Of a stretch of 64,000 bases of DNA, positions 10,742 through 23,820 are shown in pieces. The notes beneath the pieces are model-generated. The model had not been told where the DNA came from. It saw only the letters and a list, made by a program, of their open reading frames with translations, and searched no databases. A program made the translations under genes and the position numbers. Origin of the DNA: Rugalucina vietnamica (lineage: Eukaryota; Mollusca; Bivalvia; Lucinida; Lucinidae); the NCBI GenBank assembly GCA_964017185.1, contig OZ024877.1, positions 3,946,006 to 4,010,005 of the forward strand. The letters are read 5' to 3'. Numbering within the stretch: position 1 is the stretch's first letter; the number at the start of each line of letters is the position of its first letter.

Positions 10742-13418
10742 ATCTTCTACCATTCGTAAATTACATTTTCTGCATAGTCTATCCTCACGATTTAAATCTA
10801 CATGTCTTCCTATTTCAATTCCTAATTGATGCGACGATAACCTAAAACGACTTAATGTCTGCATATATGATTTATTTTTGATTATATCTAAATATTTTTC
10901 TTGTTCATTATTTTTTTTATATTTACTGTAGAGCCTTAGTCTGCTAGAATTGTTGATTTCCATGGTTAATGTTTGATTATATTGGTCAAATAGGCGAGTT
11001 TTTATACGTTCATACGAAATATCTGCGTCGGAATCGAGTTGCCATAAATTTGATAAGCCTAATCTGTCTAAAATGGTCTTAACCTGGAATGCCCAGTTAC
11101 TATCACCATATGTATCTCCATCGTTCAAATCATGTGTTAGCATATTAAGCATTGCTAATATTAAGGGATCATTTGAATTTCTTATCTTTAACTAGTATTT
11201 AATGATTCTTAGTTGCCTAAATATTATTAAGGGTTTTCTTCCTAGTTCACTATACAGCCCTGACAAATTTGTTGATCTTCTAACACCAAGAATATATCTA
11301 CAGAATTTTGTGTGTAATCTTTCTATGTCGGGCCCAATGTGGTATCCCCATATTTCTGCGCTATATGAAAGTACAGAACCCACCAGAGCATCAAACAGTT
11401 TAAATTTTTCTGGTATATTTAAGCGTATGTTTGATAATATTTTATATAAATTGTGTAATGCGTATGATCCATGTTCAGCTATACATTTCTGCGTTCTATT
11501 CCAATTTCCATTTTTATAAAATGTTATGCCTAGATATTTGAAACTTTCGACATTTTCTAATGGGGTATCTCCAAATTTAAATATCAGATTGGTTTTTTCG
11601 CCATTTTCAAATATCATGATTTTCGTTTTATCAGTGTTAACATTTAAATCCCATGATGCACTGTAGTGGTTAAGATTATTTAACATTTGTTGTAATAAAT
11701 GTTGGGACTTTCCAAATAGTACTATGTCATCGGCATAGAGAAGCATGAACAAATTTATATCTTCGAGTGAAAAGAAGTTTTGATTGTCGTCAGGGGCAAC
11801 TTTTTTAACTAGATCATTTATAAAAAATACAAATAATAATGCTGACAGCGGATCCCCTTGTTTTAAACCAATTTGTGACGGGAAAAAGGAGAGAGTTTAT
11901 GTTTGTATTTTACACAGGCTTTGACATTCTCATACATGGACTGTAAACATCTAACCATCTTGCCACTGACATTAGCTTTTATAAGTTTTTGCCATAAATA
12001 TGTTCTGTTAACAGTGTCGAAAGCACGCCGGAAATCAACAAAAGAACAGTATAGTTTTTCACCACGACTAAGAGTATTTGATATGATGCTGTGAAACAAA
12101 AATATACAATCAACAGTTGACTTTTTAGGTTGGATAGGTTGGAAACCGAATTGACATTCATTTATCTTTTCATATTCATCTGCCCATTTGGTCAGTCTGT
12201 TATGTAAGATATGGGAAGGTACAAGTAGGCAAAGATAAGGAAAAGGCGCCATCAGAAAAAGATTCCCACTCCAAAAACCGAGGTGGGAAAAAACCAAACT
12301 AACAATCAGGTACTTTATCATGAAACATATCGTAAGCCGAATGAGCAGCTATTTTCCCAATAGGTGGCCACTCAGTTACCTTAACTAAAAATATGAAAAC
12401 ATACATAAGGCGCCAACAGCAAGACATAAAACAAAAAAGAACCACCACAGAAGTATCGATTTTGAACGATCAGTAACACAAAGTTACTGGCGGGCTTTAA
12501 CCGGTTTTACAGGTACCTAACCTCACCCTCAGCTTCTGCAGTGGTTCATAACATTTAGTTAGTTATTTGGTCATTGTGGTGAATCTCTAACTAGTCAATG
12601 AATCATCAAGAACAAACAAATAAATCATGATTAACATCCTGATGAATCAAAACCCAGGACTCACAGATTGAGTAAGCTGCGTATATTTTTGACATTATAT
12701 TTATTAAAGTTATACCACGGTAGTTATTTCCATCATCTAAATTTCCTTTTTTATATATTGGGGTTATGACACCTTCGGACCAAGACTTGGGATAGCATTC
12801 TGATGAGAAAACGACATTATATTTTTTTACTAGAATCGGGCATAATATGTCGGCAGCAGTTTTGAAAAACTCAGAAATCAAACCGTCTAGACCTGGACGT
12901 TTTTGGGCTTTAAGGTTTTTAATGACATTTAGTATTTCTTCGGGCGTGATCTCAAGGTCAAGGTCATTTATAATGTTTATATTATCATCATTATTAGTAT
13001 CAGGAGCATATTCATTGTTGGGTGACTTGTGCATTTCGGAAAAATATTCATAGACATCGTCCGTATTTAGACTCTCTGAAGTGGGTGTTCGTGATGTATT
13101 TTGTTTTTTGACGGATTTCCAGACCTGCTTTGGGTTTTCTTTTGCCAATTTTGAAATTCGTTGCCCTTGTCCAAACTGATAGATAGCATTAGCGCGGCGT
13201 TTTGCTTTATTAAGCCTAGAGTGAGCTCTGACAAAATTAATCTTGTTTTCATGTGATTTGTTTTCCTTGTATGTTCGTGTAGCATCGGTAAATTCTTGTT
13301 TTGCAGTTTTACAATCATTATTATACCATTCATTTGACTTTGAATTTAATGACGAATTACAGTTTTTGTTATGTGTATATGCTTTACCAAAATGACTGAA
13401 TGCATCGTTAAATAACAA
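10742..13418 (-). pseudogene. Degenerate non-LTR retrotransposon (LINE) reverse transcriptase
   Basis: Read on the minus strand, 13418-12681 encodes the linker after the endonuclease and the start of the reverse transcriptase (AQKRPGLDGLISEFFK, GVITPIYKKGN). After a 464-bp insertion it resumes at about 12215 with HILHNRLTKWADEYEK, QFGFQPIQPKKST and FVDFRRAFDTVNR. A frameshift near 11870 leads to the catalytic box MLLYADDIVLFGKS (about 11752) and the thumb region; 11152-10742 holds the C-terminal part ending in a Cys motif (LCRKCNLRMVEDE) typical of the zinc finger after the RT in such elements. Stops and frameshifts make it dead. The 5' part (endonuclease) is missing and the 3' end is cut by a Penelope-like tail. 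Clade not assigned. Confidence 0.88.
12216..12680 (-). mobile_element. Penelope-like tail inserted in the LINE
   Basis: A 5'-truncated copy that starts at GCAGCTTACTCAATCTGTGA (12680 downward) and ends with the conserved GCCTACTTGTACCTT at 12216. It splits the LINE between codons for SKIY and HILHN. No long target duplication is visible. Orientation is opposite to the copy at 10646-10741, which hit the same LINE. Confidence 0.85.
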
Positions 13419-13486
13419 TTTCGAAAATGAACCAAAGAATAATAAAGAAATAATAGTAATAAAGAAATATAGTAAGTTATAAAGAA

Positions 13487-13487
13487 A

Positions 13488-13532
<45 letters not shown>
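13487..13532. repeat. (ACTT)n microsatellite
   Basis: About eleven uninterrupted tandem copies of the tetranucleotide ACTT. Confidence 0.95.
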
Positions 13533-14721
13533 GAAAAGAGACGGAGCAAGAGAGAAACACCAGTTGAAGCTTCTTTCAAAGTCAGTCAACCTTGCATTCC
13601 GGTAAATGCTTACACTATCGAACTCAAGGTTCATTGTGCAATGTTCAATGCTTATTTTGAATAATTACCAAATTAAAAATTTTAAAGAGCAGCGGATATT
13701 CTTTGTGACATACACTTGTCCATCATTCTATTTATAAGTGAAATGTGTTCTTCTTACATTTACAATAGCTGTTTGTTTGGGAATGCACCATCAGTACATG
13801 CTATTTCATCTATTTTGGTTTTCAAAATAAAAAGGCTAGCATGCATATGCTATAACACGTATTCTTCAGTCTAAAGCATTTTGACATTAATAAGAAAACA
13901 TCAAAGTAAACAGAACGTTTGAAGATTTTTTCTCCTTAATTTTAAAAAACGTCAGAACGAAATGAAAAAAAAAAACGATTACGTTGAACTGAAACACGCA
14001 GAAAAATTGTCACGTTTTCACAACCACGGAAAATAAGTTTCTTTGAAGTTTACGAAACGTTTTGAAAAATAATCACAATTTGACAGTTGGTTACGATTAT
14101 AAATGACAAAATGGTCTAAGTACAACGAATGGCTACTGCTTGTCTACAAAACGCTTATTACACAGACAGAAAAACTTGTTAGCACGCGCTATTTACGAGC
14201 AAGCGCCTCTTTGTGGAGACTTCAAATACTGCCGCGGGCTAGTTACCGCGAAAATTGCACAGGAAAGAAAAGGAAATACGAAGGGTCAGATAAGAATATT
14301 TAAGATTCGCTAATTGTTAATTGATGGTTCACAAAACACCACAAAGGTCTTAATATTAAGTCATAAAATGAGACAGTACAACTCATTTTGAATCATGCCC
14401 AAATCTGTACATCTTTCTCGAGTCACGTACTGATGAGAGATCAAACGAATACCGGAAAGACAGGAAGAGACTGGGCATTGACTTGGTCAATATATATTTC
14501 GCATAAACGGTTCGTGCCTGAAACCAACATGCAAAAGATATGACGAATTATGGAATATTGCAATAGAAAACAATGGATTAGATGGCAACATAAATCTCTT
14601 CTGATGTTTTCTAGGCCCAAGCAAATTTCAGACCCTTCATGAAAAACATTATTTGCGAAACAATATTTGCATGACGGTCGCTGTACGAATCAAACACACT
14701 GCGCCTATTTATTGTTTATAA
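13533..14721. other. No gene recognised; short Penelope-like fragment at its start
   Basis: 13533-13610 resembles 8195-8270 (AAAGTCAGTCAACCTTGCAT), a fragment of the diverged Penelope-like subfamily. The rest shows only short open frames without recognisable motifs. Confidence 0.5.
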
Positions 14722-15645
14722 TTAGCTCACCTGAGCCAAAGGCTCATAAGGTGAGCTTATAGGATGGCCATGCTCCGTCGTCCGTCGTCGTTGTCATCGT
14801 CGTCGTTGTTCACACTTTTCAAAGATCTTCTCCTCTGAAACCCCCGGTCCAATCAATGCCAAACTTCATGTGGAGCATCCTTAGGAAGGGGGAACTAAAG
14901 TTGTATAAATGGTCCAGGTCACATTACCAAGATGGCCGCCATGCCCATATATGGAAAAAACCTTAAAAATTCTTCTCTGGAACCAGTGGACCGATTTCAG
15001 TGAAACTTGGTATGTAGCATCAGGGACTCTGGCCAATTATAGTTTGTATAAATCATGACCTTGGATTGACCTTGGCCTATTTTACGGCAAGGTCAACTTT
15101 GGTCGCATAGGCTTTTCAATGCAAAAAAGTGAAAATATATTATTTTTCAGGAGTTTTTGTGGTCTGTGACCTGAAACTTGGTAGACACATATATCTTATT
15201 GATTTAATGAAGTCATAGGAGTATTCAAGGTCAAGGTCATCTCTTGACCTTGGCCAAAGGTCATTTACATTTTAAATTTAAAACTTAATTTTCTCAGGAA
15301 CCACTTCACCAATCAAAGCTAAATTTTATAGGTTGTATCCTAAAGAATGGGGAATTAAAGTTTATATAAATGGTCTATGTCACGTGACCAAGATGGCTGC
15401 CATGCCCATAAATAGTAAAAACCTTAAAAAATCTTCTTCTCTGGAACTGCTGGACCGATTTCAATAAAACTTGGTATGTAGCATTGGGGACTCTGGTCCA
15501 TCATAGTTTGTATAAATCATGACCTTGGGTTGACCTTCACCTATTTTATGGCAAGGTTAATATTGGTCACATAGGCTTCTTAATGGAAAATATTGGGTTT
15601 TTTTTCAGGAAGTTTTGTGGCCTGTGACCTGAAAGTTGGTACATA

Positions 15646-16609
15646 CGAAGGGCGTTTAAAAAGTTCGCGGAAAAGTGCCACCATATCTTTATTTTGTAAA
15701 TCAGCTGAATTAAACCATTACAGTTATATAGACAAACATGATTTGTACTTATACAGCAAATTTTGCTGCTCTGGCATGAATATAGTGTTAACAGTGGTTG
15801 CTATGGAAACCGTGCATCACGATTACCGGCCCACTTTTATTCATTTTTGCAAAAAGTCGATGTTTAATGATGACGTTGCATTTAATAGTTTTCCGTGCTT
15901 TTTTCCCCAAACTTTGTATGAGCAAAGTTCAATATGTTTGCGGTGAGCACATGACGTCATATAAGTGTGTGACGTCATTTGGGCGTAAAGCGGTCATATT
16001 GTTTCGTTGGTGTGCCTAAAATGCGAAGGGAACAACGGTATTCTATAAATTGTGTGCTTGGAACGGACTATAAAAGAAAGAAACACTGCTTAGAGCAGAA
16101 AGCGCACATGGCAACAAGAAAATTAAGAAAACGGCAATCAACAAGTAGTATGCACGATTTCTACACGACCAGAAAAACGTCCATGTCGACTCGCGCAGCG
16201 TAACGTCAAATAACTTTATAAGGTCAAAAATGATCGTCGTGATAGAAAAAGAGTAAAATTCGTGAAATACACAACATATCGAATTGTAGTTTCTGCACAA
16301 TTCACCGCATTATACACACAGAACTGTCAATTAGACGCCCGTATGCCAGGTAGATTCCAAAAATGCTTAAAAGCTAGCCAACAGCGGCATGAATGCGTAT
16401 AACATGACGTTGTTGTGACGTTGGGCCGGTTTTACGGTTGTTACCTTAGAAACGCACGTGATTTAATGCCAAATTTTCATTCGATTCTATTCAAATTTTG
16501 TGCATATGTTAAGTATATGTTAATTAACAACATGCACAGAGAATGTAAATTTCCCATGACAATTACAAATTTGGCAGCACTTTTCCTCTAACTTTTTGAA
16601 CTCCCCTCG
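15646..16609. mobile_element. Mariner-like non-autonomous DNA transposon
   Basis: A 964-bp insertion flanked by TA on both sides. The left end CGAAGGGCGTTTAAAAAGTT and the right end, inverted, CGAGGGGAGTTCAAAAAGTT form imperfect terminal inverted repeats of about 33 bp. Comparison with undisturbed copies of the host repeat (GTTGGTAGATACAGACAACT) shows that removing the insert plus one TA restores the host length. TA duplication and such TIRs fit the Tc1/mariner superfamily. I recognise no transposase; the frames present are short. Two TGACGTCA palindromes lie at about 15952 and 15970. Confidence 0.75.
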
Positions 16610-16639
16610 TACATACAACTTATTGAGTTAATGAAGTCC

Positions 16640-18374
16640 TTACCACATAACCTATTAAGTCCTTACCACATCAACATTACCACATCATCTAATAAAAGAA
16701 AAACGTCTGGATTTGATACAGTGGACCTTCAAAAGGGTATTAAAAAACTATGGTTCACTTTATTTGGCATGTAATGACAGAAAGGCTTTTTTAACTTCCT
16801 CTGACCAAAGTCGGTATACACTTTGGTCATGTCAGAATGTGTGCGACGCCTTGTCCTATCTCCTTGATAATATTTATATTAGATTTGGGACCAAGTTATA
16901 CAGACAAATTGTTAGAATTCCGATGGGTACAAATTGCGCACCTCTCGTAGCTGATTTATTTTTATACTGCTACGAAAGAGATTTCATGGATTCTCTTAAC
17001 CATGATAATCAAGCTGATGTTATCGAGGCTTTTAATTCCACATCTAGGTACCTCGATGACCTTTTGAACATTGACAACCCTTATTTTGAAGGTATGGTCA
17101 ATCAAATTTATCCACCTGAACTTCAGTTGAACAAAGCCAATATCTCAGATACCGAAGCCCCCCTTTTTAGATCTACATCTTTCTGTTGTAAATGGATTTG
17201 TTTCTTCTAAAATTTATGATTAGCGCGATGACTTTGATTTTGATATAGTAAATTTTCCTTTTTTTTGGATGGTGACGTTCCTCGTCGTACTTCTTATGGT
17301 GTTTACATTTCGCAACTTATTAGGTTTGCTAGAGTCTGCAAACATGTTACAGACTTCAACGCTCGAAATAAATGTTTAACGGCAAAACTTCTCCAACAGG
17401 GCTATCGGTATCATAAACTTCGAAAAACCTTTTCTAAATTTTATCGTAGACACTATGAATTGGTTTCCAAATATAATGTTGGAGTAAAGACGCTTTTAAA
17501 AGACGGCCTTTCGGAACCTGAATTTTATGGTGACTTAGTTTACAAATTTAAGAAACTTATAGGAATTAATGATTTTTCTTTTCAGTTCAAAAAAAAAATC
17601 ATAACACGTTACAGACGTATAGGTTATAACTTGAATGTTATGCGACAGTCTGCATGCTTAGTTTTTATCCCAATCATGGTTGATAACTATGCTGCCTTCT
17701 TTAATTGCACGCCGGTGGGTCGGGCGTCAGACTCTATGATGGCCCCGACTTAAAGCTATTCATTTTAGTTGGTTGGGGCCGGAGCTTCTTGTCTGTTGCT
17801 TGGCCCACCGGGGTCCAACTGGTGTTTTTCTTTTGCTCCGGAGTTAGTAGGTTATTCGGCGCCCAGGGATCTCCATCGTCGGGCAGCTTACTCAATTTGT
17901 GAGTCCTAGTTTTTGATTCGTCGGGATGTTTATCATGATTTATTTGTTTGTTCTTGATGATTCATTGACTAGTTAGAGATTCACCACGAGGACCGAAGAA
18001 CTTACTAAATGTTATGAACCACTGCAGAAGCTGAGGGTGAGGTTAGGATCCTGTAAAACCGCTTTAAGCCCGCCAGTAACTTTGTGTTACTGATCGTTCC
18101 AAGGCGATACTTCTGTGGTGGTTCTTTTTGTTTTATGTCTTGGTGTTTAAAATTTTTTTGTGCTGTTGGCGCCTTATGTATGTTTTCATAGTTTTAATTA
18201 AGTTAAGGTAACTGAGTGGCCACCTATTGGGAAAATAGCTGCTCATTCGGCTTACGATATGTTTCATGGTATAAGTGCCTGATTGTTAGTTTGGTTTTTT
18301 CCCACCTCGGGTTTTGGAGTGGGAATCTCTTTCTGATTGCGCCTTTTCCTGATCTTTGCCTACTTGTACCCTTT
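16640..18374 (+). mobile_element. Penelope-like retroelement (Naiad-type), longest copy
   Basis: Contains the broken reverse transcriptase region (16713-17753) followed by a 620-bp non-coding tail that ends in the hairpin CCCACCTCGG / TTTGGAGTGGG and TTGCCTACTTGTACC. The 5' end is truncated inside the RT domain; just before it AAGTCCTTACCACAT is repeated, perhaps filler made at the junction. The host repeat continues at 18375 (TATGAATATTCAAGGTCA). All other Penelope-like fragments in the window match portions of this copy. Confidence 0.75.
16713..17753 (+). pseudogene. Penelope-like reverse transcriptase, broken
   Basis: Two long frames, 16713-17210 and 17265-17753, together cover the catalytic core and thumb of a Penelope-like reverse transcriptase. 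Visible motifs are RFGTKLYRQIVRIPMGTNCA, PLVADLFLYCYERDFM and the catalytic RYLDDLLNI, then VPRRTSYGVYISQLIRFARV, YHKLRKTFSKFYRRHYEL and a C-terminus CTPVGRASDSMMAPT. The wording (MGTNCAPL, YLDD) fits the Naiad-like branch of Penelope-like elements abundant in invertebrates; that assignment is from memory of the family. A frameshift near 17167, an in-frame stop near 17221 and a second shift in a T-run near 17262 break the gene. The N-terminal part of the RT and any GIY-YIG endonuclease are missing. Confidence 0.78.
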
Positions 18375-19196
18375 CTATGAATATTCAAGGTCAAAGTCAT
18401 CTCTAGAATTGGCCAAAGGTCATTTACATATTAAATTTAAAACTTAATGTTCTCAAAAGCCACTTCACCAATCAAAGCCAAATTTTATATGTGGTATCCT
18501 AAGGAAGGGGGAACCAAAGTTTGTATAAATGGTCCAGGTCACATGACCAAGATGTCCGCCATGCCCATATATGTGGTAAAATGCTTTAATAATCAACGTC
18601 TCTGGAATCAGTGGACCGATTTCAGTGAAACTTGGTATGTCGCATTTGGGGTTCTGGCCCTTCATAGTTCATATAAATCATGACCTTGGGTTGACCTTGA
18701 CCTATTAAACTGTAAATTTAAACAGAAAGGTCAAATATTGCCAGAAACATTTGAAAGGTGGTAGATACAGACAGTTTATAATGTTAATAATTATGTGAGT
18801 ATTTGAGATCACGTTTACATTTTACGTTGGCCAACATGGCCTTAGCCAAAGGTCATTCATCAAAGACAAAATCTCATGTGAGCGATATCACTCTGGTTCT
18901 ATTTCTTTTTCAGACATTCGCAGAATTTGGGCTGATTCTTTGATTGTAGAAACAAAATTGCCTTAGCATGAGTAAGTGCCCCTTTACCAGCTACTTGGGT
19001 AATAACAAAAAATGACCATATTACGTGTATACCTATGTATTACATTTTTTCCAAATGTCACTCTTTTTCATTTCTTTCAGCAAAACAACCGATGTCTTAA
19101 AATGTCCGTGCAATTCTTCTGTCTTGCTAGTCCAAATAGTCCAGTAGCCATCAGCATAACCTGGAAGATGGTGCCGCATGAAATTTTATTGTGGTT

Positions 19197-22100
19197 TCCA
19201 GTTCACTGGGTCATGCTAGTTCAGAAACTGCATGATGCCAGCCTGGCATCGTTGAGCGTTTTGGAAAAATCAAGATGGCGCCCAAGATGGTCGCTATAAA
19301 CAAGAAAACAGCACCCCAGGGTTCAATATACCCATTTCCCTGCGTTTCTAATGCTTATTTTATGCTGTAAACATTATTAAAAAGATAATTCTAAGTTTTG
19401 ACTTCCATGTTATTATTATGAGTAAAGATGGCGAACAAGATGGCTGCCACAATCATACTAAAAGCGATATTTTCGTAATAAAACTCCATTCAAGTGCTGC
19501 ATAAAACAATTCCTTATGCTTAAAAGTCTATTTTTGTTGTACACATAATAGTTAAGTGTTTGCGTTTCAGTTATGACCCCACACACCAAAATGGCCGCCA
19601 TAATTATAATTTGAAAGATTGTGTTCTCTAATGAATAAAATATAAAGGTTTGATCCTCTGGAAGCAGTAAAAACATTCAAAGGGAGATAGTATGGACTAT
19701 ATTGCGTAATTTCGGGTAATGAACCCTCATCAGTAGCCCTTTTTAAGCCGGCAACGAAAGCCAGACTATTGTACTGTAATTTCGAAAGTTTACATGAGAG
19801 GTCTAAATAAAAGACACATTTCCAAACGGGGTCAACTAATTTAAACATTGCTTAGAAGTATGTTTCTAAACGTGGGTGTTTTGAACACTCTGAATACCTT
19901 TACTAATCTCACAAACACCATTCCTGTGCTGCATATACCCAATGTAATGCGTTTGAAATTCTCATATAATTATGTTAGCAACATGATGTAGTGTTCATTC
20001 CCACATTATAACAATGAGCCAAGATGGCCACCAAGATAGCCGACATAACCACAATATATAAATACATAATCTCTGATTAAATCAGCATTCCGGTGCTGCA
20101 TTTGCACAATGTTTTGTAATTAAAATGTTCAAATTATGTTGACAAATGAAGTGTTTTTGTATAATATTTGACCCAACATTAAAACAATAAAACAAGATGG
20201 TGACCAAGATGACCACCATACAGTAGTCATACTGTAATGTTCTCTGGCTACAGCAGCGTGCCAGTGCTGCAAATGCTGAATGACTTGTGTTTGAAATGAT
20301 CATTTTATGTTGTAAACATCGTAATTTATTGTTCATTTTTTTGTTTTGACACCGCAAAATAACACTGAGCATAATGTGCCCTACGAAATTATGATACGAC
20401 TGAGAACTTCTTCATTGATCAAAACATCACTTTAATATAAGTGTTACATATTGATTTAGCAGAATAAATGGAGGGAAACAAAGCAATCTACACCTCTAAA
20501 TGAAAGTACTCGTAACATTTACTGTTTGAATTTAAGAAAGAAGAAAATAGGACTGTATCTATTTTCCTTAAAAGATAATTTAGTGTATCTTTCAATAGAG
20601 TTATAAAACGCTAGGCTCTTGGTCTGTATGTCTATAGCAAATTTGGAAAGGATGTAATAGACTGAGAAACACAGATAAAGCTGATTCAGAAGAAAGGAAG
20701 AGTCGAACTGACGCTAATGCTAAGATCAGAGTTCAAAGTTTAAAACGTGCATAGAAACTCTGAATATTGACCCAGTTTTTGTAGCGCATGTTCGTATTTA
20801 AATTGATGGAGTATTTTGAAATTGTTGGCTGGAACGTTTCCAAACGATGATCACTTGATAGCTTCTATTGCTATTACAATGGCGGTTAGCAAAACTCATT
20901 TAAGTAAGAACCACAAACGCATTTGAAGCAAAGATTATTTATTCAAGACTCTTACAGGGAGATTGACCTTGCCTTGGTATACCCTCAGGACTTGACTCCC
21001 AGCATTCTTCAATGTTGGAGGACAGCGGGGACATGAGGACGGATTACGAACACACAACATGTTTGGAAGCAAAATGCACCAGTTGAAGAAGGACCGTAAA
21101 TATTGGGTTAAGTGGTAAAACATCAGACAGTAGTTTCCTTCCTTCTTGCAGTCCATGCTATTTATGTCAAGACGTGATATAGTAACCTATTAATGATGCA
21201 TAGGAAAGGGGTATTCCGAAAACAATTCCGAAGGGTTTCATACTTGAAAGCTTGGTGAACTGTGTAAGCCTTTACCAGATAATATCAGGGAATTTTTGCA
21301 GTATGTTATGGACGCAACGTAGAAACATTTCTGTAAGATATATGGTTTTATGTAAAACTGGTAAACAATGGCATATAATCACCATATACACAGTCGTTTA
21401 CCAAAACAATGTAAAACCAGCACATGTTCAGACAGCCATTTGAAAATCCTCTCTTGATCAAGGGTGAGTGGACTTATATCCAACTAAAGTCAGGTCGAAG
21501 TAATGTTGAAGGGTTCTGAGCGCTTGCGCCAATTACAACAGCTGACAGTGTAGCCCCAGCAACAGATAGCATATTTCAAGTAGAATGATTTGCTGTAGTA
21601 GGCCTCTGAACAACCATGTTCATCATCAAAATATAGACGCTTCATAAATCATCTAGCCTGTACAGTGTTTTGCAAATGTCATTGAACAAAAAAAACTGTT
21701 GCAATAGTTGAACAATATAGCTGATGACTTTGCTAATTATTATGACGGTAATGGCACAGATGAATAACTAATCTCGGTTTCAGAATAAAATGCCTATTTT
21801 ATCTTTCATTATATGATGTAGATTTGCATCCCTCTGTTTATTCTGCTTACTTAAAACTTAACAACTATACATTTAGATGAGCTTTTTGAATCAGAGGCCA
21901 TTTTCTCTTATATTATGATTAAGGCGGCCATTTTAACCACTATCTTGCATCATTTTTATGATGTTGGGTCAAAACTAAAATCTAACTTGAACTGTTAACA
22001 AAATAAAGTAAACAAGTCAAAAACAAGACGTTATTTATACGCAGCACATGAAGGCTCTATTTATCAGAGACCAAGTTCTCTATATTATTATTTCGGCGGC

Positions 22101-22480
22101 CATCTTAGTCACCATCTTGCCTTTTTGTTATGATTTGAGCGTCAAAACAAAAAGAAAACTAAAGTATAATGTTTATGTTAATAAGAACATAAATGAGCAT
22201 TTTAAACACAAAACATTGTGTATATGCAGCTCTGGGATGCTGCTTTCTTGTTTATCTCAATCATATTGGACGCCATCTTGAATTTTGATTTTTTTTTTCA
22301 AACAATTCAATGATGCCAGATGCAGTTTTTGAACTAGCATGGTCTGATGAACCAAGAAGACAGTAAGGACAACAAGAGAAGTGAGCTGTTTGCTTCACAC
22401 ACATGTATTATTTTGATTTTTTCAATATTTTCCGCCATTTGTCGGCCATTTTGAATATTTCAAAATGCTCAATGATGCCA
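19197..22480. repeat. Inverted repeat array with AAGATGG units
   Basis: The left part (19197-20400) contains tandem diverged units of about 170-190 bp built on CAAGATGGC..., a GTTCTCTGATGA-like block, a GTGCTGCAT block and TTTTATGTTGTAAACAT. The right part (about 21890-22480) contains the same units inverted (GGCGGCCATCTTAGTCACC). The outer border is inverted as well: TCATGCTAGTTCAGAAACTG, CAT at 19211 against CAGTTTTTGAACTAGCATGG at 22323. No coding frame recognised. The central 1.5 kb (20400-21890) holds nothing I recognise. Confidence 0.6.
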
Positions 22481-23820
22481 TGGTGGCATCACTCGGATAT
22501 TTCATCTGAAAGGTATCAAGAAGTGAAATTCATAAAAACATTTTATGCGGCACACATTTCTATGTCACAGGCCAAATCCATGTTTGGCAACTGGACTAAA
22601 AGCACGTTTAAGTTCCAAAGACAGCTATGATACAGTCCCTTCGGTGCATCTTCGCGTTCCGCCTCTAGGGTGTAAATCTTTAAAGAAACGTTTATAAATC
22701 GTTTATAGATCTAAGGAAACAGATATAAACAAACAATATCGACTAACCCGCGTTTAAGGGTTTACAGGTATGACGTATTTACTGCAAACAATACGATATT
22801 ATTGTTTGCTGCAATGTGCAACGCTATCCCAAGTTTTAGAGTTCGCCTCTACAGATTGCATTTATTTACCGTTATTTACCTGTTCATGCGAAAAATGGTA
22901 TAGCATTTTGAATGATCAGTACTATGTTTTATTGTTTACATGAACATCCGAGTTTTGCAAAACAAGGAACACATATAAGTAAGTCATACAACAGTACCAA
23001 TGCACTCACCTGTCAGCACCATAGTAACGGTATCGTTAGTAACACGTGTACGTCTGTCATCTCTGAAGAGTCCTTAGTGATGTTATCTACGTTACTATCT
23101 GGCCGACCTTGCAAACCCCCGTACTCAAAATATCTGTGAGCCTCCTACTCTGCATACCTATTCAACAAAGGCACAGATCAGCTGTGCAATCATCGCGTTA
23201 CCAACCTTCGCGCACAGCTTCCGCTTCATAGAGCAGTTGCTAGTATTCCATCACCGTTCAAGCACTGCATGGATATACATGTATAGTTTGATTTGTGGCG
23301 GATCTCTTCGAAAAGCGAGAGGACATTTTTTTCTGATCCGGCTCATCGGTAAAGATGGAGTGTCGACACCAATATCGCGGGGTTAGATTGTTACAACCAG
23401 ATAGTAGCAGTGAAACAATGGCTTCTGACAATTATCAACAATCTACTATCAGCGAAACTACTCATTGTATGGAACGCAATTAATACCGAATTATGCGTTG
23501 CAGTACATGTCTTAGACGCAGATATAAACGCCTTTGTTTGCAGTCTTGAGGGTTCGTTTTTTGTATTTTTAAACTATTAACGTTATTTAGAGAAAAAAAA
23601 AACGACAAAAAATAAACAAAGAATATTTTATATGCTAGCTTATTTTAGTGCCTTCTTTACTGAATGAATACAAAGTACGCACGTATATTTTAGATTAAAA
23701 TGCAGCCACATACAAGACTTAAATCACACTGTAAGACACGTCGTCGCCAAACATTTGTTTTGTCAGTAAACCAGCTTACACGTATGGATTAGGAATCAAT
23801 TTGTTGTAATATATTTTAAA
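22481..23820. other. No gene recognised
   Basis: Short frames only. A stretch near 23120-23360 is somewhat GC-richer but has no recognisable motif. Confidence 0.5.

Larger units (their letters stand above)
14722..18905 (-). mobile_element. Long GTGAGCTAA-family repeat, copy 2 (carries two insertions)
   Basis: On the minus strand this copy ends with TTAGCTCACCTGAGCC read from 14722 and the GACGACGGACGACGGAGCAT block; its opposite end is a decayed form of the family start near 18870-18905 (CTCATGTGAGCG). Blocks such as AAGATGGCCGCCATGCCCAT, GGTCACGTGACC and TCAAGGTCA recur. It is interrupted by a mariner-like element (15646-16609) and a Penelope-like element (about 16640-18374), which entered only some 30 bp apart. 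Confidence 0.7.

Noticed and set aside
15593..16203. Mariner transposase in the TA-flanked element
   Set aside because: None of the frames shows the D,D34D pattern or other transposase motifs.
17754..18374. Hammerhead ribozyme in the Penelope-like tail
   Set aside because: Penelope-like elements often carry hammerhead motifs, but on the sense strand I found no CTGANGA followed by GAAA. The antisense CCTGATGAATC has no matching GAAA and stems.
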